Below are positions 48,990 through 60,990 of a stretch of DNA of 64,000 nucleotides, piece by piece. Position 1 is the first letter of the stretch, and each line of letters begins with the position of its first letter. Origin of the DNA: Gelatoporia subvermispora B (Eukaryota > Basidiomycota > Agaricomycetes > Polyporales > Gelatoporiaceae); the NCBI GenBank assembly GCA_000320605.2, contig KB445815.1:106970-170969 (forward strand), written 5' to 3'. The notes under the pieces were generated by a model. It was not told the DNA's origin and ran no database searches. It saw nothing but the letters and a program-made list of their open reading frames with translations. The position numbers and the translations under genes are program-made.

Positions 48990-51410
48990 TCACGCCCCCC
49001 TTCTCCTCTTCACCGGCGACTCTTCAGCGTCAGCCTTCTCCCGCGTCCTCTTGGACGCCCTGCCCTTCACACTATTCGGCGGGCGTGCCTTGCTCGTCGA
49101 GGGCGGCGGGCCCTTATGGTTCAGCCCGACGCTCGTGAACGGGTTGTTCGTGAACTGCCCAGGCGTACCGGGCCCGCGCGCAGACGAAGGTGCTGTCAGG
49201 CTTGTGGGCATGCCCAATGGCGTGACCTCTGGCGCCTCGGGGATGCTGCTCAGCGAGCGCGTCTGCGTGCGCGGCGTCATTGGCGCCTCCGAGTCGGGCG
49301 GCGTTAGCGACGGGAGGGGCGGGGTCGCCTCGCGCTGCGGGTCTGGATGCGCGGGTGCGGGCTCGCCGGGCATCTTGGCAAGCACCTCGCGGTAGCCTGC
49401 TTGGATGAGGCCGAAGAATCTGGGTGTCCGTCAGTGAGCGTATGTGGCAGGGGCTGCAAAGGAGGCGTACCGCGAGTCCCGAGTGTATATGCGGAGGAGG
49501 ACCTCGCCAAACGACGCAGGCATGAGCAGGGAGATATCCGCGAGCACCGCCTGCTGGCACGCTATGCATCGAACACACAAAGTCAGAACCGAAGCTCGTG
49601 ATCCTGGCATTCCTGTAGTGCACTCACTGTCAGGATGATGTTTCGAGTAGAACTTGACGAAGTCCAGGGGGTTCTTGTCTTGCATCCCATAGTGCATCTT
49701 CGCGAGGTCCACGATGACATGACCAGGGCTCAGCGCCTCCACGTCTGCCGGGTCTGCTGTCTCCTGACCATTCAGCGCATGCTCGGCGGCGACAGCCTTG
49801 GCGGCCGCAACAATTTTCTCGGGAGTGAAATACTCTTTGCAGATATCCTTGTAGTCCCAAGGGAAGACTTTGAAGTCGACAGGCTTGTAGAGATCTCGCG
49901 TGTTGACTCGGTGCAGAATTTGACGCGCGGGCTCGAGTTCCTGAGGTGTGTATGAGCTAATATGCAAGCACAAGAAAGATTCTATACACACACCTCCGCT
50001 TCAGAGCTCTCGATGACAGTCTTGATATTATCCGTGAGGTACATAAATTTCTTCGGGTTATATATGTGCTTCGCAACGTTCATGTGCGGTTCCGCCGCTA
50101 TCAACGCGTCAATTATCATATATTCAATCGCCTTTGCTGTATGTATCCGTTCAGCAACTGCATAGTGTGTGACACAATTGACATGCCTGTCTTATGGTTG
50201 TATATGCGCTTGTGCAGACTGAACCTCGTATAACATAGCTCGTAGACCTGGTTCGCATCCTTGATGTTGAAGCATATTTGATTATCAATTACACGCGCAG
50301 AGTGGATCAGCCTTTGTTCGCGTATAAGGTCAAAATCGACATGAATCGAGGTGTGAAGATAAGTTAATAAATGGTCGTACCTCGTCAACGAGAGGTTGCC
50401 CTTCTGGTCAATAGCGTGCATGTCACGCGCAATGTAGTCAAATCTGCCAGAGGAAGCTACAGTCAAGCGAGAGGTCGTAAGATGACACAATGAAACTTAC
50501 TTGTCTACATCGAGACCGTTTCGCTTATTCGCGACAATCTCGAAGAGGAATGGCTTCTCCGGTCGTCTACGGGTGAGAGAAGCTTAGGGCCGTCACTCTG
50601 GTAAGGGACGAGAGGGACTCACTTGCATCTCTTTGGCTCGCCAGCAATGAGGGCCTTGATGAAGGTAACATCATCCTCGTCAATTTCCAGATTGTTCTGC
50701 TTGATGAGGTCATCGAACATCATTTCCGAAGCGTCTTCGTGAGTCCAATCTGCTCCCGGCCTATGGCATCCGTCTGGTAAGATACACGTGAAGACACAGT
50801 AAAATTTACACATACAGTACGGATGGGATGAACAATCCATCCCACACATGACTCCACGGTCCATGCCCGAGGTCATGGCAAAGGCCGGCGATGGTGACAC
50901 ACCGAGCATCCCGCGAGGTTATCTCCAGGTCTGGTTGCGACTGCTGTAAGTGCTCCATCATTGATTGAGCTAGGTACGCGACTCCTATAGAGAATTATGC
51001 CGGTTCGAGTGACGTTCTGCGGATGTTCAGCACAGACTACTTACCAAGACAGTGCTCGAAGCGATTGTGCGACGCCGTCGGCCATACGTATGACGATGTT
51101 CCCAGCTGCTTCACATGTCGTAGTCGTTGGAACTGCGGTCTGTATATGGGAGGTCATTATATACGTGCATAAATGGTCGCTGCACGCGTATGGGACGGAG
51201 ACCAGACGTACGTATCAATAATAGCGCAAATTTTGTTGTCAAAGGGCACTAGTTGTAATGTTGAGAAATTTGTCCGCAGGAGCCTGATATACACTCACTG
51301 TAGTCGTGCACGCAGTCCTTGAATCTGCGGACCGTTGGGCTCGCCATATATCCGCCTGGCGATTCGACCTCCTCGTCGCTCAAGTCCATGAGCCTCACTG
51401 CGGCGCGCAT
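48990..51410 (-). CDS. SAMHD1-like HD-domain dNTP triphosphohydrolase
   Basis: About twelve exons run from ATG 51410 (51410-51299, 51248-51212, 51139-51045, and so on) to a last exon of 49419-48990. The order of conserved blocks is [28 protein letters not shown], the HD metal site [67 protein letters not shown], and a C-terminal [20 protein letters not shown]. These match SAMHD1. The enzyme hydrolyses dNTPs to deoxynucleosides and triphosphate, setting dNTP pools. A Pro/Ser/Thr-rich, disordered tail of about 130 residues ends in a basic stretch (SPVKRRRGA) that could be a nuclear signal. One intron (after YNHKT, near 50190) starts with GC. An alternative start is the ATG 18 nt downstream, at MDLSDEE. 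Confidence 0.9.
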
Positions 51411-53500
51411 GGCGACGTAGAGGGAGAAAATGCCAGTGGAACCGATGTCAGCTGATGGGAAGAGATGGTAGGGTGCAGGGCAAAGGGGAGGAAAGAGAGG
51501 ACGGGTGCAGTGTACGTGGAGAGGAATATATGGAGGACGCGACCTGGCGCTCCGGGCGTCCATACACGCGCGCATAATTCGCGAGACGCCGATCATGACG
51601 CGGGGCCGGCGGCTTCGCGGACATCCAATTTCCGCGCGACGATTCGCAGTGCGCTCTTCCCGTTCTCTGTTCCCATCATTCGAAGTACTCAACGCCTACG
51701 AAAGAGTGCGCCCACAATCTCGCTTGTTGAAGGGGGTGCAATCCATCATCCCAATAACCGTCCAGCTTGTGCTGGTGCGGTTCCTTGAGGAATACAGCTA
51801 GCGTACTTTGGCGGCGGCATCCCGTCACTAGTGCGGGGAAATTTTCTGTCAGCGCTCCGTTCCTCGACTAGAAGGTACACCAGTCAGCTAAATACTGCGC
51901 ATGACGCGCAGAGCGTGGTGGCGTTTGTAAGTTCCGACACATCTTACGATAGCTGACAGCGCTGATCAGTGATAGTGAAGACGTACCTTGTCGTGTTTAG
52001 GTAGAGCTCCGGTTAATTATTGACAGTGCAATGACAAAAGGCTTTTTCGAACAACCCGAACGTGCGTGATAGTTATGTTCAGAGTCTCACACGACGTTGC
52101 AGACCTTGTCCAATTGCCCACTCGATGAAACACGTACAGTGTGGCGCATCTGTATCACATGCGTTTTCCTGGACTAACATTGGGCGGCTACTAATGATAT
52201 ACCTCACTGCGACTCTGTCCTCAGGACTATCGTTCCATCTAGTCCCGCGACATTTCACGAGATACGGTCAAGTTAAGTGTCGTGTTCATATTCAGGGTTG
52301 AGCGACTGACCTGGATTGCACACGAACAGCAAGAACCACAGAGAGGACACTCGTGACTTTCGATTTCTCGCTGCTAGAGTGTTGCGCCCCCCTGAGGCCT
52401 GAGCTTGTGCAGTATCTTGATATTGACCAGTGCGTGATGAAGAAGATGGGTCTTGATGTTTTCTGCGCGTTGAGTAAACCTCACGAACGATCGAAGAGTA
52501 TACGCATCATTGTACACAAACATCGAGGTGAATAGGTATATGTTCATTGTTAGTCGTGGCCGGTAGCCGACGAAGCAAATGGAATAACCCCGGTATACGC
52601 CCTCGGACCATCTAAACCATTGTGTCCGAACGATGTTAAGTAGCAGGTAATCACTACGACCTTTTTCATGCATTCTGAGGTGACGGTGCACAATGCTACA
52701 GCAAGCTACAGGGTCCTCTGTCCGTTCGAGATCGTTATCATGATTCTATCGCTCTCGTTCATAATGGGACCGAGGGACACCCGATGAGCGGTTCTACAAA
52801 CCCTGGTGAGCATATATATCTTTCTAGGGAGCGACCAGCACATCAACTTTGGCATGCAGTTAGACTCAACTGGGTGTCTTCCTTGTAGGGGGCAATTGAT
52901 TTGCCTGTGATGACGCATGACTGCTGCCGTTGTGGTAGTGTACTGGGCGTCGATGTTCTGAGAAGACAATGAAGGGTTAAATGAGTGTTCTTCAGCGCGA
53001 AATGTGGAATGTACTCTTAGCTCACGATGATGGTAGACATTGACGCTAAGTATAGCGCCGAAGATCCAGGAGCACCCACAAACCGAAGAATGTATGCGTC
53101 AGACGACTAAATTTGTAGGTTACTAGACGCAGAAGAAAAGTCGGGAGCACCCACAGGCCGAAGAACGCATGTGTCAGATGACTGGTATCATAGCTTCTCC
53201 GATGAAGGCCTGAGAGTCTCACATGCTTGGTCTTAACAAACGTGACGCCTCGCTCTTCCAAGTTTCACTGACGCCCACAATGCGAAGCATCCTCAAGTCA
53301 ACAGCGTGCCGCGCGCTGTCACCGGTAACATGCAACCTCAGTATTGCGCGGTCAGGAGTATCATGTGTGGTCCGCTATCCATCACGTTTCATACGTGCAT
53401 GTGGAACCCCGTGCCCCTTTCATCTCCTCTCTCTGTGTCCCCCTATCTCCTGCTGAGCCCAACGCCCGTAGCACTTTTCATCCACACTCGGTTGTATCTA
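51411..53500. other. 2.1 kb intergenic region, no gene recognised
   Basis: Only short frames are present; the longest (52691-52374, minus) has no family signature. The region holds promoters of the SAMHD1-like gene (left) and the P450 (right), and the direct repeat at 53068-53182. Confidence 0.45.
53068..53182. repeat. Imperfect 40 bp direct repeat
   Basis: GGAGCACCCACAAACCGAAG at about 53068 recurs as GGAGCACCCACAGGCCGAAG at about 53143. Both continue into an ATG-GTCAGA-GACT block. Spacing between starts is about 75 bp. It lies about 320 bp upstream of the P450 start. Confidence 0.75.
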
Positions 53501-55834
53501 ATGTCTGCACAGATAGTCATACCTGTTGCTGTAGCACTCTTTACACTGCTCGCATGGTGGTACAAGCGTCCTGATGGCATGCCACCTGGCCCCCCGAGGT
53601 CGTTCTGGGGAGATAATAGGGCCGATATCTCTACGGAGCACCCCTGGAAGACGTTCACCAAGTGGAACAAGCAATATGGTGCGTCGTAGCCTTTCCAGAT
53701 TAGAGCCTGAAGAGCTAGTTCAACCGAGTTTAAACTTTCCCAGGTCCTGTGATCTCGCTATATCTAGGGTGGACTCCCGTCGTCGGTACGCTTTGCGAAA
53801 TATAAGTGGTTCAAAGGTTAACTGGCCTCAAGTACTTGGGTCTGCTCAGGCTGCATGTGACCTCCTGGACAAGCGTTCCGAGATCTACTCGGGTCGTCCG
53901 CGGAGCATTATGGCGTAGCTGCGTTTTAACACACCCTTCCCGGACGTTCGCTAACCCAAGATGTGCAGTGGGGAAATTCTCTCATGGGGAGTACGCGCAA
54001 TCACAATGTCGTACGGACCTCGGTACAAGAAGTGGCGAGCGGTGCGTTTCGTGCATCTCTAGGTGTTGATGAGGCTGACGCAAATACATGGAAAAGCTAA
54101 TGCAAGCGAGTCTGAACAGCGGCGCTGTGGCGCAGTACCGGCCATTACAGTCTCTTGAGAGCAAATTATTTCTTCGAAAACTGCTAGACGTGAATGATCC
54201 GATGGAGTACAGAGGTCACCTTTCAGTGTATGAACAGCACGCAGCATATAGTCAGCTTAGCTAGTGATCACGCTACTTGCATAGGTTCCAGATGTCGGTG
54301 ATTTTTCGGCTGGCATATGGCCGTCGTGTGAGGACGCTGCAAGATGATATTGTGCTCGCGAACATGCAGGCAGGCATCAGTAAGCACTTGATATTCCTTC
54401 CATTCTATATTCTGCACTAACACCATTTATGGAGATTTCGGAAAGTGAGTGGATTCGAATTGACGGCCCTGTTGTGACTTAAAGTCGTCGAGCTGATTGA
54501 TGTCCATCTTGACACGTGGAAATCAGGGTGCAGTACGTCCTATACTTCCCAACGCAGGAGACTCCTGCTTAATTCTTTCATTCAGAGTGCCTGGGAAGTA
54601 CCTAGTAGAGTCGGTAAGTACATATGCAGTTCACAGGCAATCTCGAGAACTCACCTGACCATGACAGTGGCCATTCCTCCTCTGGCTTCCTGTACGGTAT
54701 TTTCGACTATGGATCCGGACATTCCTACTCAAAATGATGGGGGTTTCCAGCATCGGCTGCAATGGTTCCGACACGACGTCGAGAAAGCCCGCGAGCACGA
54801 TCTCGAGCTATACATGGGCCTCATGAATCGCGTGCGCAAGCAGATGGCAGATGGCACCGCACAGCCCAGCATGGCCACCCTAGGGCTTGAAAGGCAACAT
54901 GAATTTGGTCTGACTGACCTCGAGATGGCGTACACTCTTGCTGGGCCTTGGGACGCTGGGGTCGGCACGGTGGGTCAGCTGTGCTTGCGACTGATACTGG
55001 CGCTTCTGACTCTACGACAGACGGTGATCACCATTGAGATCTTCTTGCGTATGGACCGTTATCTTCATATCTGCGCACAGACTGACAGAATTTTATGACA
55101 GTCGCTATGCTTCACTACCCCAAGATTATGAAGAAAGCTCAGCTTGAGATTGACCAGGTGGTTGGGTCCTCGCGTATGCCCGAGTTCGAGGATACGGACT
55201 CCCTCCCATACGTAAATGCGGTTATGAAGGAAGTGGCAAGGTATGTATAGTCATTCGCTTTGCATTACGTACTTGAGTCATGCCCTTCATTCCTCTTAGA
55301 TGGCGGCCAGTGGCGCGTACGGGTTTCCCCCATGCCCTCACTGAAGACGATACGTACAACGGCTACTTCCTCCCCAAGGGGGCCACCATCTACCCCAACA
55401 TCGAGTGAGTGCAGTGCATTCGGATTGCGTCAAGGCACTCACGCCCTCGCAGCGCAATCATGCAGGATCCGGAGCTGTTTCCCAAGTCAGAGGCATTTCA
55501 CCCAGAGCGTTTTCTGGACACAACGAACCCGAAGTTGCAGAACTTCACTATCCAGTTCGGCTTCGGCCGTCGCCTCTGCCCGGGGCTCTACGTCGCGAAT
55601 CAGTCCATCTTCATCATCATTGCGCGGCTGTTATGGGCATACGACATCGTGCCCGCAACTGGGCCGGACGGTCAGGCCGTCATCCCGCCGGATGATGCCT
55701 TCATCACTGGACTCATCACGAGGCCGGTGCCGTTTCCGTGTGTGTTCAGAGCGCGGAGCAGGGCTGTGGGGAATATGATCGTCCTAGAGGCGGACAGAGC
55801 GGAAGCAGAGACTGCGCGGTGGGACGCGGACTGA
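53501..55834 (+). CDS. Cytochrome P450, OrdA/CYP2-like type
   Basis: Thirteen exons: 53501-53678, 53744-53785, 53833-53914, 53969-54041, 54097-54227, 54285-54379, 54588-54613, 54668-54691, 54751-54969, 55021-55048, 55102-55240, 55300-55404 and 55453-55834. They total 1524 nt (507 aa) in frame. Features are an N-terminal anchor (VIPVAVALFTLLAWWY), hinge GMPPGPPRSFWGD, I-helix AGVGTT, the K-helix ExxR in KEVARWRP, and heme loop FGFGRRLCPG. This fold type includes fungal O-methylsterigmatocystin oxidoreductase-like enzymes, but the substrate cannot be predicted. The acidic residue usual before the I-helix threonine is Gly here, which I believe is normal for this subgroup. The 208 bp intron 54380-54587 is longer than the rest. 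It is unrelated in exon plan to the other four P450s. It is convergent with the dehydrogenase at 56606-57891. Confidence 0.88.
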
Positions 55835-56605
55835 TCGTGTGTAGTAGTGCTTCGTATGACCTTGACGTATAGTGCAAATGCATAATTGCTGAGATATACT
55901 ACGTACATCGGGTGCTGCTATGGCACTGTTGAGATGCCGAGGCATTCCACGCGTCTCTTCGTGCAAGATGCGCGGGATCTTGCAGAAATCTCATTGGTAA
56001 TGGAGCCTCGCCCGATGCGAAGAACGGCACCCGCACCTACTACCAAGATGGTATGGTGAGGTAACTGTGTGTCTTGTTTGGGTGGTGACGTGGGTCCTTG
56101 TGTTTTCTGTAGGCAGCAGTGAAGAAAACGCGCTCATCCTGTCATACACCAAGACCGTACTTGCTACCTGATGAGGGCCAGCACCACAGCAAGTTAATGT
56201 CACTTTGGATGAGTAAACTAGCACGCCAGTGAGTCTCATCGAAGGAATCCAGCGGATGCTTCTTGGACAGTCTGCAGCTCACTAAGCTCAGGCACAAGTG
56301 TGTGTTGTAAAATCTGCGATATCTGGGCGAGAACGTGCTTCTTTGAAAGCAACTCATGAGGCCTTGCGGAGACACCGCTCGTTTGCATACTCTGCAGAGT
56401 GCCATAACTTAGGACACCCATACCGAACGTAAATGTCGCTATCAAACCCAATCATTTCACTCTGTTCGTGTACAATCTCCGGGGAATGCATCCTTGAGCT
56501 CGAACTTTCGGAATAGCTAGTACTTCTGAGCCCTGTGATCTTGGATCAATCAATCAGCCTCATCTGCAAGTCGGAGCGTCCTTGACTCCTCGACTCCCTG
56601 TCAGT
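55835..56605. other. Convergent intergenic region between the P450 and the dehydrogenase
   Basis: A 71-codon open frame on the minus strand (56451-56236) ends in a Leu/Gln-rich stretch but has no recognisable domain. Nothing else is seen. Confidence 0.4.
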
Positions 56606-57891
56606 CTACCATTTCTCATGCGCCGGGCGAACTGCGGTGGAGGTATCAGGTTTAGATCACGCTAACGTATGCAAAAGCATAGGGTAGGAAATCGTAGAAG
56701 GGACTCACGGTCCAACTCCCAGGTCCAGGCCGACCGGTCCTGTTGCGTGAGAAAGATAAAGGTCTGTCCGACACATCGTCAGCGCAAATGTTTGATGTAG
56801 TCAGGAGCACCGCGATCTGGGAGAACCTTAGCGAGACTTTCCGTGTCCAATCGAACATCGGGGTTAGCCTTCCACGCTTCCGCGGCTGCACCAACTTTGG
56901 TGAGAGATAGGTCCGTCAGAATACCTATGAAAATTAAGAATCAGCCTGAGCTTGGCGGCAGAAAGGAGCACGGGCAGCTCACCGCCATCGATAATAATCT
57001 GCCATACCAGCGTAGCATGTCAAATAGGTGGAGATACGTCAGGAAATACTATGCGTACATGTGCGACCTGTCAGGCTATCATGAGCGGCTGGATGTGTCG
57101 TACGTGACGGACTACTGGCATTGCGATGCACTCACATGAATGTTCTCCTTCCCAAACTCCTTTGCGAGGCTCTGGCTGAGTGCGCGAATGCCATGTTTCC
57201 CGGCAGAGAACGCGCTCGTAATTACGTTCCCGCGGATGCTCGCGGTCGCGCCTGTGAATAATAGCGTCCCTCTAGACCCTAGGCTATCAAGCACGTTCTC
57301 CTTGAACGCAAGTATCACGCGGCGCGAAAATGCGAATCCGGCGGTGACATGCACTTCAAGCGACGACTGGATGTCTTTCTCGGCCACGCCGAGGAATTTG
57401 CCAAAGACGTTCACTCCGACATTCCAAAGGGCGACGCGCAGCTCTGCCTTCTCCGGAGACGGCCACTGGTACGCAAAGATCTTGTCGAATACATCGCTTG
57501 TTTCGCTGTATGTGTACTCAGAAATGGGGAAAGCGGCAGCCTGCGACTCCTCTTTAGCTCGGCGCCGACTGTCGCGACCATCACAGTCGGTGCCGAACTT
57601 ACCTCGCCTTCTGCACCGGTGATCTGCTCAACGAGGCGATTCAAGTAATCAACATTTCGTGCGATGAGAGCGACACGATAACCTGCTTTCGCAAAGGTGC
57701 GGCTGCGATACACAGAGCATCAATTAGTCGGGCGGATTGCTCAGTGGTCGTGGACGACACCCACGCTGTAGCCCCGCCGGTGCCTGAAGTTCAGAATGAC
57801 ATCAGTAGTGGCACTCGAGTTCGAAGGGGCAAGCATGCTTACCTGTGGCGTTTCCGATACCTGCAACGACCAGAAGAGGACGGACGGACAT
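56606..57891 (-). CDS. Short-chain dehydrogenase/reductase
   Basis: Nine exons: 57891-57843, 57783-57765, 57702-57603, 57540-57136, 57067-57059, 57000-56985, 56924-56827, 56763-56709 and 56631-56606. They total 777 nt (258 aa) in one frame. The Rossmann N-terminus reads VVAGIGNATGTGG ... FAKAGYRVALIARN, an NAD(P)-binding glycine motif. Then come LWNVGVN, LLFTGATAS, and FSAGKHGIRALSQSLAKEF, where the usual catalytic Tyr of YxxxK is Phe. The C-terminus is RSAWTWELDLRPAHEKW. The same Phe and C-terminal signature are, from memory, typical of a fungal SDR subgroup. The substrate is unknown. Exon 5 is only 9 nt and exon 6 only 16 nt. The gene is convergent with the P450 at 53501-55834. Confidence 0.88.
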
Positions 57892-59158
57892 CTCAGTGCT
57901 CAAATATCAGCGACGACGATGCCACGGCGAGAATATATAGAGCTGTGACGTGATCATGGAACCGACAAGAAGACAAGAAGACGAGTCGGTCAGAACGTCG
58001 CATCCCGCCGGAGGTGGCGGACGTCATGCCCTACACGGTGCACAGTCTCCATTGGCTTCTGGCCCATCGATTCGTGAATGGGCACCACCGGATCCATCAG
58101 CGTGGCTCTTCATTTGACAGGGTCTGGGAAGATGTTTGTGGGCGCATGAGTTTTCTCCATCGTGGGGAAGTGAGCCCACAAGCACTGCGGGCTCGGCGGC
58201 GGCGGATCTCGTTTTCGAGGGCACAATTACCATCATGCGTCATGTACTGCAAGAACCTTTCGATCCATTGGGCACTTCCCAACTTTTCAAACTTATCAGT
58301 AGTGTCGACGTCATATTGAATTCTCCGGCACCAAAAAAGTGCATATGGCAGCATCATGGCGATATACAAATCCAATCACATGTTGCCAATGTCCAGCAGT
58401 TACCCTAGGATTATCTGTTGCGCACGTTCCACGCAGCGGAACAGCGACAGATGATGATGCAAACCGTGGTTTCAGTGATATTCCGGCCTACCCATAACAC
58501 ATCTTTAGTCTCCACGATCGAACGCTACGGGATGCGCTCTAATCATAACGCTCGCCCCTGAGAGACTGCCTAGTACTTTGGAAGGCGTCTCATGTAAGTC
58601 AGTAAAGCTGCTGGCTTCCCAGAACGAAGGGAAGCTCACCCAATCGACCAACTTTGCAGAGCGTCAGAGCGTCACAAGTGCCACACCCAGCTCGTTGCAC
58701 GGTTCATGTGTACTGTTCAATCAAATGGGGATTGTGTGAGTATTTTCAACTTCACATGGCAGCTGAACAGCCTAGGCTCGAGAAGGCAGCACATATTCGC
58801 GAGATCAGATCCGGATCCAGAATTGGCTCAGGGCTGAGAGGATAATGAAGTGCGGGGCGCGCAGAGCCTCGGAATCCACTGTCGGTTTTCGGGCAGACGT
58901 GGAGGGTCAGATACTCTGGCTCATTTGAGAGCACTTGACCTACAGAGCATCGCCAGGTCATCCTAGAAACGAACGACGTGGTGGTTCACGGGCTACAACC
59001 AGGCACGCGGGCAACGCCAGCCGCCGCGAGGGCAAAGCCAAACGGTTACCAAATGTAGCATTACTAAAAGAGGTGATATCCACTTGTGCCCTCCACCATC
59101 ACCACCTCCATATCCCTCCTCATCCCCCACACCGCACACGATACCTCTGACCACCGCG
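57892..59158. other. Intergenic, promoter of the dehydrogenase and of SEC14
   Basis: Overlapping frames of 70-100 codons occur on both strands around 58010-58410 and 58750-58960 without any family signature. The minus frame at 58375-58097 is the longest on that strand and could be a relic exon. The last 100 bp before SEC14 are CT- and CA-rich. Confidence 0.4.
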
Positions 59159-60247
59159 ATGAGCAGCGAGCAGCCCGCAGCGACCACCGCCGAGAACGGC
59201 TGGACCGACCCCAACTACAAGCCGCTCCCCGGCCGCCTCGGCAACCTTACCCCCACCCAGCAGGCTGCGCTCGACCGATTCCGCAAGGAGCTCCAAGATG
59301 AGGGCCACTTTGTGCCCGAGCGCATGGACGATGCGACGCTGCTCCGGTGTGTGCCCGTGATGCAACGTGCGCTGCGTGCGATGTGCTGGCAGCGCGCGGA
59401 CTGACACAGCAGACGCTGACGCGCGATCTCTCTTCCTTTGTCTGATAGATTCCTGCGCGCGCGCAAGTTCGATGTAGAGAAGGCGAAGCAGATGCTTATT
59501 GCGTGTGAGCAATGGCGCAAGGACTTTGGTGTCGAGGACATCACCAAGTGCGTCCTCTCCCTCTGCACGTGCGCGCGCCCCGCTCACCCGCCGCGCCCCG
59601 TCATAGGAACTTTGACTTCAAGGAGAAGGCCGAGGTGGACAAGTATTACCCGCAATTCTACCACAAGATGGACAAGGTGCGTTCGCCCCCGCATAATGCC
59701 TGCATGTCGCGGGAATTCACCGGCCCTGCAGGACGGGCGGCCAATATACATCGAGCGGCTGGGCAAACTAGACATCAAGGCGCTCTACGCAATCACGACC
59801 CAGGAGCGGCAGCTGCAGAGGCTCGTATACGAGTACGAAAAGTTCCTCACCGAGCGGCTCCCCGCATGTTCCAAGGCCGTTGGGCACCCCGTCGAGACGT
59901 CCTGCACGATCCTCGACCTCCAGAACGTCTCACTCTCACAGTTCTACCGCGTCAAGGACTACGTCATGGCCGCCGCATCCATCGGCCAAGACCGCTACCC
60001 CGAGTGCATGGGCAAGTTCTATATCATCAACTCGCCATGGGCCTTCTCCACCGTCTGGTCACTTATCAAGCCCTGGCTCGACGAGGTCACCGTCAGCAAG
60101 ATCGACATCCTCGGCAGCGGCTACAAGGACAAGTTGCTCGCGCAGATCCCCGCGGAGAACCTCCCCAAGGAGTTTGGCGGCAAGTGCGAGTGCCCTAGCG
60201 GCTGCTCCATGAGCGACGCCGGCCCCTGGAACCCAAATACGCAGTAG
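59159..60247 (+). CDS. SEC14: SEC14 phosphatidylinositol/phosphatidylcholine transfer protein
   Basis: Four exons, 59159-59346, 59449-59547, 59607-59676 and 59732-60247, total 873 nt (290 aa) in frame. CRAL-TRIO N-terminal helices (LDRFRKELQDEGHF, FLRARKFDVEKAKQML) precede the lipid-binding lobe: DGRPIYIERLGKLD, CTILDLQNVSLSQFYRVK, YPECMGKFYIINSPWAFSTV, WLDEVTVSKIDILG, LPKEFGGKCEC. Length and order match yeast Sec14. Known role: exchange of PI and PC, which couples phosphoinositide synthesis with Golgi secretion. The ATG at 59159 follows a CA-rich leader. All expected residues are present. Confidence 0.95.
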
Positions 60248-60990
60248 ACGGTGGGCTGCGTGCTGAGTTGGCAGCAGCGGGCGGCGAGCGGGCTCGCGGG
60301 GCATGGTGTACATAGGGCAAGCGAGTGGACCAGTGCATAGGAGGACAGCGTACTACAGTACTTCCTCCATATACCTTACTAGATACACACCGCCCACGAG
60401 GCGTCTGCTACAATGACAAGAAGATCGACGGATGTGTTTTGCTCATCAGCCGTCGTGCTTATCGACCTTTGATTCTCATTTCATTCGCGCGCGGCCGCGC
60501 CGTGCAGTGCAGCTACAGGTACTACGTGGTGGCACACGGCGTTGGGAACGCCGTGGCTGGCTACATACTAACGGGGGACGGGGCGAGCGTCATTTGCACA
60601 TTAGGAATACAAGGCGTGCGTGCGGCAAGTTGAGTTGCGCGGTGCGCGTCGGTAGTAAAGTACAGTGCAACCACCGTAGGCACAGGAGGAACTGTGCAAC
60701 TATACGGAGACAAGGGGGACGCGGGCTAGGCGCGCGTCGGGGCGGTGGCTGGGATAACGGCAGTTGAGTGATGGACGGCAGTTGGCTGAGATGTGCAGGT
60801 TGAAGTGCTAATGAGGGTGCGGGCGCGGACACGAGATGCAAGATGATTATACAAGTAGACAGAGCAACCAAAAATCCTGAGTCAAGCGCGGGCAGTAGGA
60901 TGTGGGGTGCAAGCGTAATTGGTGACGCGTGGCAGGGGTTAATGCCACGTTGCGAATTTGCGGTGCAGAACATGCAGGGCGGGGGCGCGA
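60248..60990. other. Convergent 3' flank of SEC14 and EMG1, no gene recognised
   Basis: Open frames occur on both strands of this 743 bp region but none resembles a known protein. Confidence 0.45.

Noticed and set aside
53501..57891. Secondary-metabolite gene cluster
   Set aside because: No PKS, NRPS, terpene synthase, transporter or regulator accompanies the P450 and SDR.
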